NCBI GenBank assembly: GCA_947490625.1 | Contig: CANLHC010000011.1 | Coordinates: 1 to 14,644, forward strand | Origin: Candidatus Nanopelagicaceae bacterium | GTDB taxonomy: Bacteria; Actinomycetota; Actinomycetes; Nanopelagicales; Nanopelagicaceae | Direction: 5' to 3' | Length of the DNA stretch: 14,644 bases | Shown here: positions 6,865 to 13,969 of the stretch, one piece after another | Layout of the letters: the number at the start of each line of letters is the position of its first letter | How positions within the stretch are numbered: the stretch's first letter is position 1 | Translations under genes and position numbers: made by a program | The notes under the pieces: generated by a model | Databases searched by the model: none | The model's input: only the letters and a program-made list of their open reading frames with translations | What the model was told of the DNA's origin: nothing

Positions 6865-9314
6865 GTTCTAAGTGTCGCTCCAGTTGCACGAGCTGCCTCG
6901 GCCACTGCCGATTCACGCAGGGCTGTGATTTCCGCCCCGGTGAGCGTGCGATCCTCGGCTCGGAAGACAAGAGCGAAAGCGAGAGAAACTTTTCCATCTC
7001 CCAGCTTGTCGTAGCGATCAAAGAGGGTGATCGATTCAAGGAGCGGACCCGCACCGACACGTAGCGCCGCTTCAACATCTCCAGCGGCTACTTTCTCGTC
7101 AACAATAAGTGCGACATCTTGCAGAGCAGCCGGCATTGTTCCTACTGTTGTTGGGCGTACTCGCGGTGATTCTGGGAGAGCACTCAGGGCAACTGCGAAT
7201 GCGGCACTTCGTGCGGGAAGCCCGTACTTGGCAATAATTCGTGGATGTAGTTCTCCAGCGTGCGCAACGGCTTTGCCATCAACAATCAACTCGGCACAAC
7301 GACCAGGATGCCATGGTGCGAATTCACTGCGAGCAATACTCCATGGCAAGTGACAGAGGTCAAGAATATCTGTGGCGGCAGCGATCGCATCTTGCCATCC
7401 ATATGAACGAGCAGAGCCCTGCCAATCTTCATTCTCCACTTTTCCTACAAGCACTCCGGCCACATGGAAACCTTGCGGTGGAACGCTTGCGTAAATCTCT
7501 TTAATTGTTTGGGCAGAAGGCCGAGAGCCTATCTCTGGGAAGATTCCATCAATGAGTTTTTGAGAACTTCTGAAAATAGAACCCATCTCAAATATCGCAA
7601 AGTCCTTCGCACCGCGAGAAATATTGCGTGCAGCTACTTCAATGAGTCCTGGAACAAGATGCACGCGCATCAAAGGAAATTCTTCTGACATTGGATTGGC
7701 GATTGCGTAGGTTGAAGCGCGCTCCCCCACAAATCCCATGAAATCAATAGTCTCTTGATTGGTAAATGGGAAAGTTTGCACCTCTGCCAAGCCGAGAGAA
7801 GCCAACATTGTCGCAACCGCACGACGTCGCTTCTGTGTTGGTGTCAGTGATGCGTGAACTGGACGCGGCGGAAGTACTGACGGGATGGCATCGTAGCCAA
7901 TCATTCGCGCCACCTCTTCAGCTAGATCTGCAGGAGTAAGAAGATCCCAGCGCCAGGATGGTGGGTCGACTTCGAAAATCTTCTCATCAACATCACAGCC
8001 AATTACTCGTAGGAGTTCAGCGATCTTGGTGGGTGTGATCTCTAGCCCCAATATGCGCGAAATATAGGCAGGATCTAACATGAGAAGAGGCGCGTACTTC
8101 GGCCTTCCATCGACGAAGGTAGCAACGTGTTGCGCCGAACTATGTTGAGTGAGGAGTTGAACAAAACGAGCGGAGGCAAATTCTGCCAGTGATTGATCCA
8201 CACTACGTTCAAGGCGGCGTGATGCCTCCGACGATATTTTGTGGCGTCGGGAATTCTTTGCAATGCATACGGGATCAAAGCTAACAGCCTCGAGCACAAT
8301 TTCAGTTGTACTCTCAGAAATCTCAGAGGAAGCTCCACCCATAGTTCCAGCTAGTGCAAGAGGTTGCTCGTCATCACAGACCATCAGGTCATCAGGATGG
8401 AGCTGGCGAACCTGTCCATCTAAAGTGGTGAATGGTTGCGCATTACCCGCGCGTTTAATCGTTAATCCACCCTTGATCTTCGACTTATCGAAGGCATGAA
8501 GTGGTTGTCCAAGTTCGAGCATCACATAATTGGTGATATCCACAACGAGTGAAATGGAACGCATTCCCATTTTTTCAATACGTCGACGCATCCACAGTGG
8601 AGTTGTCGCTCGTGGGTCAAAATTCGTTAATGTGCGCAGATAGAAGACTGACGCCGTTGCTGGATCGGCAATCTTGGCTGTCACTCCTTTTCCGGTTTCG
8701 GCGAAGGTGAGATCGCGTAGGGCATTCACGGGATCGGTAAATTTCAAGTTCAACGAACCCGCAACCTCACGTGCCAATCCGCGGATACTCAAGGCATATC
8801 CACGATCTGGATTCACTGCGACATCAAAGATGACATCGTTAATCATCAATCCGGAAATTGCATCTTCTCCGATGGTCACTGAACCTTCAGCAAAGGTCAT
8901 AATTCCCGAATGATCATCGCCGAGGCCTAGTTCGCGTGCAGAACAGATCATGCCGTTGGATGTTTTTCCATATGTTTCACGCGCTCCGATTGCGAAATCG
9001 CCAGGGAGCACAGCGCCAGGCAGGGCTGCAACGATGAGATCTCCTACAACGAAATTGGTTGCTCCGCAGATGACGTAGCGCGTTGATCCTTCGCCACAAT
9101 CAAGACCGACGTATCGAACTGGCTTCTTAAATTCAGTGAGCTCTTCAATGCTGAGGACCTTTGCAAAGACAAGTGGCCCGGTGAGATCGGCTCCTTGCTT
9201 GATAATCTCTTCAACTTCAAATCCGACTCGAATAAGGCCATCCGAAATCTGCTCTGGAGTAATTGTTGCTGGAATCTCTACAAATTCCTTGATCCACGAT
9301 AAAGGTGCGCGCAT
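6858..9314 (-). CDS. pheT: Phenylalanyl-tRNA synthetase beta subunit
   Basis: Structural and tRNA-binding subunit of the alpha2/beta2 PheRS; also carries the editing site. Length 818, in the normal range. Domain order: N-terminal helix-turn region MRAPLSWIKEF; EMAP-like tRNA-binding domain (about 45-160, with GATNF and NGMICSARELGL); B3/B4 editing domain (about 210-390); B5 domain (about 410-480); catalytic-like core; C-terminal anticodon-binding FDX-ACB domain (about 725-818, with LFDRYDKLGDGKVSLAFAL). The ATG follows the pheS TAA with no spacer, a normal pheST arrangement. The last codons and the stop form part of the first ARG box for argC. Confidence 0.97.
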   Translation of the reverse strand: MRAPLSWIKEFVEIPATITPEQISDGLIRVGFEVEEIIKQGADLTGPLVFAKVLSIEELTEFKKPVRYVGLDCGEGSTRYVICGATNFVVGDLIVAALPGAVLPGDFAIGARETYGKTSNGMICSARELGLGDDHSGIMTFAEGSVTIGEDAISGLMINDVIFDVAVNPDRGYALSIRGLAREVAGSLNLKFTDPVNALRDLTFAETGKGVTAKIADPATASVFYLRTLTNFDPRATTPLWMRRRIEKMGMRSISLVVDITNYVMLELGQPLHAFDKSKIKGGLTIKRAGNAQPFTTLDGQVRQLHPDDLMVCDDEQPLALAGTMGGASSEISESTTEIVLEAVSFDPVCIAKNSRRHKISSEASRRLERSVDQSLAEFASARFVQLLTQHSSAQHVATFVDGRPKYAPLLMLDPAYISRILGLEITPTKIAELLRVIGCDVDEKIFEVDPPSWRWDLLTPADLAEEVARMIGYDAIPSVLPPRPVHASLTPTQKRRRAVATMLASLGLAEVQTFPFTNQETIDFMGFVGERASTYAIANPMSEEFPLMRVHLVPGLIEVAARNISRGAKDFAIFEMGSIFRSSQKLIDGIFPEIGSRPSAQTIKEIYASVPPQGFHVAGVLVGKVENEDWQGSARSYGWQDAIAAATDILDLCHLPWSIARSEFAPWHPGRCAELIVDGKAVAHAGELHPRIIAKYGLPARSAAFAVALSALPESPRVRPTTVGTMPAALQDVALIVDEKVAAGDVEAALRVGAGPLLESITLFDRYDKLGDGKVSLAFALVFRAEDRTLTGAEITALRESAVAEAARATGATLRTA

Positions 9315-10322
9315 TTAGAGTCCTACTCCAAACTGACGAGTAAAACGAAGATCGCCTTCCACAATGTCATGCATATCGGTTATTCCATGGCGGACCATGA
9401 GTGTTCGTTCAAGTCCCATTCCAAATGCAAAACCTGAATAAATTTCTGTATCGATTCCGCAGGATGCAAGAACTCGCGGATTCACCATTCCACATCCACC
9501 CCACTCAATCCAACGACCGTTGAAGAAGATATCTACTTCTGCACTTGGTTCGGTGAATGGAAAGAACGATGGACGCAGGCGCGTAGTTACATCGGCACCA
9601 AACATATGACGTGCAAAATTATCGAGAGTTCCTTTGAGGTGAGCCATGGTGATGCCCTTATCGATGACCAAGCCCTCTACCTGATGAAAGACTGGAGAAT
9701 GCGTCGCATCGAGTTCATCTGCTCTAAAAGTTCGCCCCGGACAAATGACGTAGATAGGAGGTTCATTTTCCAACATGGTGCGAATCTGAACTGGTGATGT
9801 GTGAGTTCGTAGGACAATTCCAGATTCCACTGGTTCGATAAAGAAAGTGTCCTGCATAGTGCGCGCTGGATGGTCGGCTGGAATATTGAGCGCATCGAAG
9901 TTGAGCCAACCTGATTCCAGCTCTGGTCCTTCTGCGACAGAGAATCCTTGCTCAACAAAGAAATCAGAAATCTCATTTTTGATAATTGTGATGGGGTGTA
10001 AACCACCTTTATGTGATCGTGATACAGGCAACGTGATATCGACAACCTCATCGCGAAGAACTCTTTCATCTTGTTCGCGCTCTAACTTTGCTGTCGCCTC
10101 ATCAAGAGCAGCTGCAATTGCTGCCTTTGCTTCACCAATGATTTTTCCTACTGATGCTTTTTGGTCGGCGGGAAGTGATCCGAGTGATCGACTGGCCAGG
10201 GCTATAGGTGACTTATCTCCGGCGTGGGCTAGTCGCGCAGCTTTGAGCGAATCTAAATCCTGGGCTGCCGCGAAAGCGCTACGCGCCTGATCGACCCACT
10301 GTGCAACCTCGCCCTGATTCAT
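9315..10322 (-). CDS. pheS: Phenylalanyl-tRNA synthetase alpha subunit
   Basis: Catalytic subunit that activates phenylalanine and transfers it to tRNA-Phe; class II fold. Length 335. An N-terminal coiled-coil arm (about 1-90) is followed by the core with motif 1 around LHPITIIKNEI (108-118), motif 2 FRADELDATHSPVFHQVEG (199-217) and motif 3 GFAFGMGLERTLM (297-309). It begins 10 nt after the stop of the upstream RNA methyltransferase. AAGGG sits only 2 nt from the ATG, close for a Shine-Dalgarno sequence, while TAGAAT ends 7 nt upstream and could act as a -10 element for a leaderless transcript. Confidence 0.97.
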   Translation of the reverse strand: MNQGEVAQWVDQARSAFAAAQDLDSLKAARLAHAGDKSPIALASRSLGSLPADQKASVGKIIGEAKAAIAAALDEATAKLEREQDERVLRDEVVDITLPVSRSHKGGLHPITIIKNEISDFFVEQGFSVAEGPELESGWLNFDALNIPADHPARTMQDTFFIEPVESGIVLRTHTSPVQIRTMLENEPPIYVICPGRTFRADELDATHSPVFHQVEGLVIDKGITMAHLKGTLDNFARHMFGADVTTRLRPSFFPFTEPSAEVDIFFNGRWIEWGGCGMVNPRVLASCGIDTEIYSGFAFGMGLERTLMVRHGITDMHDIVEGDLRFTRQFGVGL

Positions 10323-10329
10323 GGCCCTT

Positions 10330-10335
10330 ATTCTA
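10330..10335 (-). promoter_or_regulatory. Possible -10 element for pheS
   Basis: TAGAAT matches TATAAT at 5 of 6 positions and overlaps the stop codon of the upstream methyltransferase gene. It ends 7 nt before the pheS ATG, the distance expected for a leaderless start. No good -35 is seen 16-18 bp upstream (CGCTTT/ACGCTT), so it rests on the -10 alone. Confidence 0.35.
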
Positions 10336-11118
10336 ACCGCGAGAGGACTGAGAAAGCGTGAACATTACGATCGAAGCCGCGGCAGAGAGATTTAAGCTCT
10401 CGGCTTGTCCTGACATAGGGATCGCAACAGTGCGAGCGTTGATTGCTAGTTGATTGGTACTTGTTCCTGCTCCTTCATTTCCAAAAATTGCGATACACGG
10501 TGCTGAAGAACGGAAATTTACAATCGATTCGCTGGCATGCGATGACAGGACGATGCACTCAGCTGTATCCATGTGGGCCGTGAGCTCTTTTAATTCGAGC
10601 GCTTCAAAGACCGGAATATGCCAGAGAGAGCCGGCTGTTGATCGAACAACTTTAGGAGAGTACATATCGACACTACCAGGTGATGTTACGACCGCTCTCG
10701 CGCCAAAGGCATCTGCTGACCTCAGTATCGTTCCGGCATTACCCGGATCTTGAATTCGATCAAGATAAATCACAAATGATTCTGGAGTGATGTTGAGTTC
10801 AGCCAGCGAATACGCGGGAATCGAACAGACCATCAGAATTCCCTGGGGTGTTACCGTCGATGCCATCTCCTGCATTACGGCATCACTTACCTGAACAACA
10901 TTGACCTCTGAAATATCAAGATCACCGGTACGAGTAGCACCGGCCGGGCTGAGATAAAGAGTCTCGATTGCCGGGCCAGATTGCGAAGTGAGCGCTTCAC
11001 GTAGAGATTGAACACCTTCAGCTACAAAGAGGCCAGATTCGCTTCGCTCTTTATTTCCCCGTGAACCAATAAGAGCCTTCACTCGCCCAACATGCGGCGA
11101 CTGAAGGCTCTCAATCAT
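10333..11118 (-). CDS. SpoU/TrmH-family RNA 2'-O-methyltransferase
   Basis: SAM-dependent SPOUT-class enzyme expected to methylate a ribose 2'-OH in rRNA or tRNA; the exact site is not predictable. Length 261. An N-terminal substrate-binding domain (about 1-105, opening MIESLQSPHVGRVKAL) is followed by the three SpoU motifs: DRIQDPGNAGTILRSA (120-135, with the invariant N127, G129 and R133), FGNEGAG (212-218) and IPMSGQAESLNLS (233-245), which form the trefoil-knot SAM site. The position just after rplT and before pheST fits the usual actinobacterial order. The 24-nt gap to rplT has no Shine-Dalgarno sequence; the ATG sits in a small inverted repeat (TCAAT/ATTGA), so initiation may depend on ribosomes arriving from rplT. 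Confidence 0.92.
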   Translation of the reverse strand: MIESLQSPHVGRVKALIGSRGNKERSESGLFVAEGVQSLREALTSQSGPAIETLYLSPAGATRTGDLDISEVNVVQVSDAVMQEMASTVTPQGILMVCSIPAYSLAELNITPESFVIYLDRIQDPGNAGTILRSADAFGARAVVTSPGSVDMYSPKVVRSTAGSLWHIPVFEALELKELTAHMDTAECIVLSSHASESIVNFRSSAPCIAIFGNEGAGTSTNQLAINARTVAIPMSGQAESLNLSAAASIVMFTLSQSSRG

Positions 11119-11142
11119 TGGATTGATTTTTACTTGTTCAGA

Positions 11143-11505
11143 TTACGCTGAGACAAGGCTCTTGCGAGCAAGATCAACGAGGGTCTTGAAGGTTGCTGGA
11201 TCATTGATCGCGATATCTGAAAGTACGCGACGATCAACTTCAATTCCTGCTGCCTTAAGTCCCTGAATAAAGCGGTTGTAGGTCATTCCGTTTTCGCGGG
11301 ATGCAGCATTAATGCGCTGAATCCAGAGCTGACGGAAATCGCCTTTCTTATCCTTGCGATCATTGAACGCATAGACCATTGAGTGTGTAACTTGCTCTTT
11401 CGCCTTTGTAAAAAGACGTGAGCGTTGACCACGATAACCTGCGGCACGCTCGAGAGTTGTGCGGCGCTTCTTCGCTGCGTGGACACCACGTTTTACTCTT
11501 GCCAT
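11143..11505 (-). CDS. rplT: 50S ribosomal protein L20
   Basis: Early 23S rRNA-binding assembly protein of the large subunit; 120 residues, usual size. N terminus MARVKRGVHAAKKRRTTLE and the conserved YRGQRSRLFTKAKEQV and RQLWIQRINAASRENGMTYN segments identify it. It follows rpmI after 14 nt, and its GGAG overlaps the rpmI stop region (TAAGGAG), pointing to translational coupling. In several bacteria L20 represses translation of its own operon; no L20 binding site could be identified here. Confidence 0.98.
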   Translation of the reverse strand: MARVKRGVHAAKKRRTTLERAAGYRGQRSRLFTKAKEQVTHSMVYAFNDRKDKKGDFRQLWIQRINAASRENGMTYNRFIQGLKAAGIEVDRRVLSDIAINDPATFKTLVDLARKSLVSA

Positions 11506-11519
11506 TTAGCGCACTCTCC

Positions 11520-11717
11520 TTACTTCAAACCAAGCATGCGCTTGGCTGTCATTGTGACGGTTGGCTTTGCTGACTGCTCTTGGCTAAGACGACGAGTGAC
11601 ACGTGAAGACTTGCGCTCCAAAAGGTGGCGCTTTCCTGCACGCTCATGCATGATCTTTCCTGTACCTGTGACGCGGAAGGTCTTCTTCGCACCACTATGG
11701 GTTTTCATCTTTGGCAT
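11520..11717 (-). CDS. rpmI: 50S ribosomal protein L35
   Basis: Small basic large-subunit protein, 65 residues, normal length. Starts MPKMKTHSGAKKTFRVTGTG and continues with KRHLLERKS and a C-terminal KRMLGLK, all typical of L35. Preceded by an AGGAGA ribosome-binding site 6 nt from the ATG, within the 28-nt gap after infC. Middle gene of the conserved infC–rpmI–rplT operon. Confidence 0.98.
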   Translation of the reverse strand: MPKMKTHSGAKKTFRVTGTGKIMHERAGKRHLLERKSSRVTRRLSQEQSAKPTVTMTAKRMLGLK

Positions 11718-11745
11718 TGCTGTCTCCTGTGCCTACTCGGTTTCT

Positions 11746-12330
11746 CTACTTCTCAACTTCTTGTTTTGCCTTCTCAGCAGCTGCTCGAGCTGCCTTCTGT
11801 TCTGCTACTGCTTCGGTCTTCTTTTTCGTCGGACCTAATACCATCGTCATGTTTCGTCCCTCTTGCTTTGGGGCGAACTCAACGAAACCATGTTCTGTCA
11901 CATCTTCTGCAAGACGCTGTAGTAACTTAAAGCCCATCTCCGGACGAGTTTGCTCACGACCACGAAACTTCATCGTGATCTTCACCTTGTCGCCACCTTT
12001 GAGGAACTTCTCGATTGCGTTTTTCTTTGTTTCGTAATCGTGAGTTTCGATCTTTGGTGTCAATCGCACTTCCTTCACCACAATGTGGGTCTGGTTCTGA
12101 CGAGCCTCGCGTGCCTTCTGTGCTGCTTCATACTTGAACTTTCCAAAGTCCATGATTTTGCAAACAGGTGGGTTAGCCTCTGGTGCGATCTCAACTAAGT
12201 CGAGTCCGATCTCATCGGCCATTGCAAGCGCTACTTCGATATCTACTACTCCAACTTGTTCACCGGTGTAATTGATGAGACGAATTTGAGGTGTGCGGAT
12301 TCGATCATTGATGCGCGGTTCAGTGGTGAT
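11746..12330 (-). CDS. infC: Translation initiation factor IF-3 (probable AUC start)
   Basis: Binds the 30S subunit, prevents premature 50S joining and checks the start codon. The N-terminal domain begins TTEPRINDRIR and holds GLDLVEIAPEANPPVCKIMD; the linker is KFKYEAAQKAREARQNQ; the C-terminal domain has LTPKIETHDYETKKN, FLKGGDKVKITMKFRGREQ and a charged Ala/Lys/Glu-rich tail. I place the start at ATC (12330-12328): it lies directly before TTEPRIND, where IF3 proteins begin, and an AAGGAG Shine-Dalgarno sequence (12341-12336) sits 5 nt upstream. No ATG, GTG or TTG lies near. The only standard in-frame start is GTG at 12417, which would add 29 residues unlike IF3 and sits inside a hairpin. 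A non-AUG start is known for infC (AUU in E. coli, AUC in Myxococcus) and allows IF3 to limit its own synthesis. Confidence 0.93.
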   Translation of the reverse strand: MTTEPRINDRIRTPQIRLINYTGEQVGVVDIEVALAMADEIGLDLVEIAPEANPPVCKIMDFGKFKYEAAQKAREARQNQTHIVVKEVRLTPKIETHDYETKKNAIEKFLKGGDKVKITMKFRGREQTRPEMGFKLLQRLAEDVTEHGFVEFAPKQEGRNMTMVLGPTKKKTEAVAEQKAARAAAEKAKQEVEK

Positions 12331-12517
12331 TTCTGCTCCTTCGTTTGGCTTAGCTTGCTGTTGTAACGAAGCCGCCGCGCAAGGACACCGCAGACAGTGA
12401 AGTGTGGGTAGACCCACGGCTCAATGAGCCTTCTTCATCCGACATAACCAACACTCGTTGAACGAGAGAGGTGGGAGCGGTGAGCTCCTCTTGCAGCAAC
12501 TTTCGTCACTGGTCTGG
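12331..12517 (-). promoter_or_regulatory. Structured 5' leader of infC–rpmI–rplT
   Basis: About 190 nt lie between the predicted start of transcription and infC. They contain short perfect hairpins in series: arms 12474-12478/12484-12488, 12454-12459/12461-12466, 12418-12423/12425-12430 and 12404-12409/12412-12417; the last two abut. A weaker stem CACTG/CGGTG follows (about 12399-12386). None is followed by a U-tract, so a simple terminator is not seen; a protein-binding or translational control leader is possible. The AAGGAG site of infC ends the region. Confidence 0.45.
12350..12445 (-). CDS. Possible upstream ORF in the infC leader (31 codons)
   Basis: ATG at 12445 opens a 31-codon frame that starts MSDEEGSLSRG and ends VTTAS, with TAA at 12352-12350, 8 nt before the infC Shine-Dalgarno sequence. 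It is rich in Ser and Thr (12 of 31) and runs through two of the leader hairpins. The upstream ribosome-binding site is poor (only GAG about 8 nt away). I know of no homologue. It may be a regulatory leader peptide or chance; the hairpins themselves could explain the sequence. Confidence 0.2.
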   Translation of the reverse strand: MSDEEGSLSRGSTHTSLSAVSLRGGFVTTAS

Positions 12518-12522
12518 GCGTA

Positions 12523-12551
12523 AGGGTACCTGAGGGGTGGGTGAAAGTGAA
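12523..12551 (-). promoter_or_regulatory. Candidate promoter of infC–rpmI–rplT
   Basis: TTCACT (12551-12546, 4 of 6 to TTGACA) and TACCCT (12528-12523, TAnnnT) with a 17-bp spacer, immediately after the stop of the upstream peptidase gene. The transcript would start near 12517. It is the best promoter-like element in this intergenic gap. Confidence 0.4.
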
Positions 12552-12553
12552 AA

Positions 12554-13228
12554 TTACGGTTGGGATCCAGCGAGATCTACGCGTGCATCGGGGGCTAGCG
12601 GTGGACATTTCACTCCAGGGGCGCTCACCGCTTCAAAATGCCACCATTCATTGGCATAGACCCGACAGAGACCAAAACGCCAACCGTTTCGTTCAAGCCA
12701 GAGTGCACCGGGGCGATCCATCGGGTAATTCACATCGATTGCTAAACCCATGGGATGGTGGGATGACTGTGGAGGTAAGACCCATTTCGCTGCTTCGCTC
12801 TCACTCCCCCGAATCTGAACTTCACGTTGATAGAGAAATTCCTGACGTTGCAGAGTTCTAAATCCTGAAGTGATCACTAAAGAGATTCCATCTACTGCGG
12901 CGAAAAGTCGCGCAGTATTAAAGCGTTCTTCTAACTGAGGATGAATCTCTTCGACAACACCGGTTGCAGTAGCGCTTTCACTGAGTGCTCCATCTCCTAA
13001 GAAAAGATAACCTTGCGGACAATTACTATTCTTAGTGGAATAAATGAAGAGATTTGTAACGTCAAAACATTGTCGAAACTTTGCAGAGTTGACGACGTTG
13101 ACTGCTGGAGCCGAAGCGCTCGACCGCTGCTCGATAACACCAAATATCGATCCTGCGATTAATGGAAGAAGTACGGCAAGGATGAAAAGAGAGTTATCTC
13201 TACGCGCCCATCGCATGAAGCCCACCAT
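12554..13228 (-). CDS. Membrane-anchored VanY/D-alanyl-D-alanine carboxypeptidase family protein
   Basis: Zinc peptidase of the peptidoglycan D,D-carboxypeptidase (M15/VanY) type, expected to trim the terminal D-Ala of cell-wall stem peptides outside the membrane. A basic N terminus (MRWARRD) and one hydrophobic segment (about 13-32) look like a signal anchor; a Ser/Ala linker follows. The catalytic domain (about 90-200) shows SGFRTLQRQ (121-129), the zinc motif SHHPMGLAID (156-165; ligands H158 and D165) and EWWHFE (194-199; catalytic Glu194, ligand His197). Four cysteines (54, 70, 188 and near 208) could pair. Length 224 from ATG 13228; an alternative ATG at 13216 has GGTGGG just upstream and gives 220 residues. 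Either start overlaps the fabI 3' end (by 29 or 17 nt), so translation is probably coupled. Confidence 0.85.
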   Translation of the reverse strand: MVGFMRWARRDNSLFILAVLLPLIAGSIFGVIEQRSSASAPAVNVVNSAKFRQCFDVTNLFIYSTKNSNCPQGYLFLGDGALSESATATGVVEEIHPQLEERFNTARLFAAVDGISLVITSGFRTLQRQEFLYQREVQIRGSESEAAKWVLPPQSSHHPMGLAIDVNYPMDRPGALWLERNGWRFGLCRVYANEWWHFEAVSAPGVKCPPLAPDARVDLAGSQP

Positions 13229-13967
13229 CTACATGGATGATCTCCCCGGTCGTCTTGGGGAACCAATCACTGAGTAGCGCGACTACTGCCTTCGCTGCAG
13301 GCTGTGGGTCAGTTACATCCCACTGCAACGGCGAGCGTTCATTCCATACTTTTTCAAATTCATCAAAGCCGGGGATGGATTTAGCGGCAATCGTACGAAT
13401 TGGGCCAGCAGCAACAAGATTAACGCGTACGTTCTCGCTTCCAAGATCGCGCGCGAGGTAGCGCGATGTTGATTCCAGAGCCGCCTTTGCAACTCCCATC
13501 CAGTCGTACTGCGGCCAAGCAACCGTTGCATCGAAATCAAGTCCCACAACGGAAGCACCTTCAAGGAATGTAGGGCGGCAAGCAAGAGTGAGAGATTTGA
13601 GTGAGTAAGCAGGTACATGAACGGCTGTTGCTACATCTTCCCAAGCGGTATTAAGAAAATTTCCACCAAGTGCCGCTTCAGGTGCAAATCCAATGGAGTG
13701 CACGACACCATCGAGGTGCGGAACATACTTACGAACCTCTTCTGCCAAGTTATCTAGATGAGATTGATCTGTAACATCTAATTCAATAATGGGTGGCATC
13801 TGCGGAAGTCGCCCTGCGATACGAGTGGTCAGGCTCAGTGCTCTTCCGAAGCCAGTGAGGACAACGGTGGCGCCTTGTTCCTGCGCGATCTTTGCAACGT
13901 GGAAGGCGATGGATCCATCAGTGAGCACACCGGTCACTAAAATATTTTTTCCGGAGAGAATTCCCAT
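13200..13967 (-). CDS. fabI: Enoyl-[acyl-carrier-protein] reductase, InhA-like
   Basis: NADH-dependent reduction of trans-2-enoyl-ACP, the last step of each fatty-acid elongation cycle (FAS II). 255 residues, SDR fold. N-terminal GKNILVTGVLTDGSIAFHVA is the FabI cofactor loop; HSIGFAP (90-96) corresponds to the InhA segment with Ser94; the catalytic pair is Y154 and K161 in YDWMGVAK; NLVAAGPIRT (about 183-192) and LLSDWFPKTTGEIIHVDGG near the end closely follow mycobacterial InhA. The ATG is 2 nt after the fabG stop. The fabG–fabI order is the same as mabA–inhA in Mycobacterium. Assignment as InhA-like is from remembered motif similarity. Confidence 0.95.
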   Translation of the reverse strand: MGILSGKNILVTGVLTDGSIAFHVAKIAQEQGATVVLTGFGRALSLTTRIAGRLPQMPPIIELDVTDQSHLDNLAEEVRKYVPHLDGVVHSIGFAPEAALGGNFLNTAWEDVATAVHVPAYSLKSLTLACRPTFLEGASVVGLDFDATVAWPQYDWMGVAKAALESTSRYLARDLGSENVRVNLVAAGPIRTIAAKSIPGFDEFEKVWNERSPLQWDVTDPQPAAKAVVALLSDWFPKTTGEIIHVDGGLHAMGA

Positions 13968-13969
13968 AG

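Noticed and set aside
11112..11131. Plus-strand stem CAATC/GATTG followed by TTTTT as an intrinsic terminator
   Set aside because: No gene on the plus strand would use it and the stem is only 5 bp; the T run is the A-rich gap before the methyltransferase start.
12331..12417. IF3 N-terminal extension from GTG 12417 with a Cys-rich HCLRCPC stretch that looks like a metal site
   Set aside because: It has no ribosome-binding site, its GTG sits in a hairpin, it is unlike IF3, and an ideal Shine-Dalgarno sequence lies at its end before ATC; most likely untranslated leader in this frame.
12421..12438. Five-residue frame MKKAH in the infC leader as an attenuation peptide
   Set aside because: Too short to judge, no ribosome-binding site, no run of one regulatory amino acid and no terminator after it.
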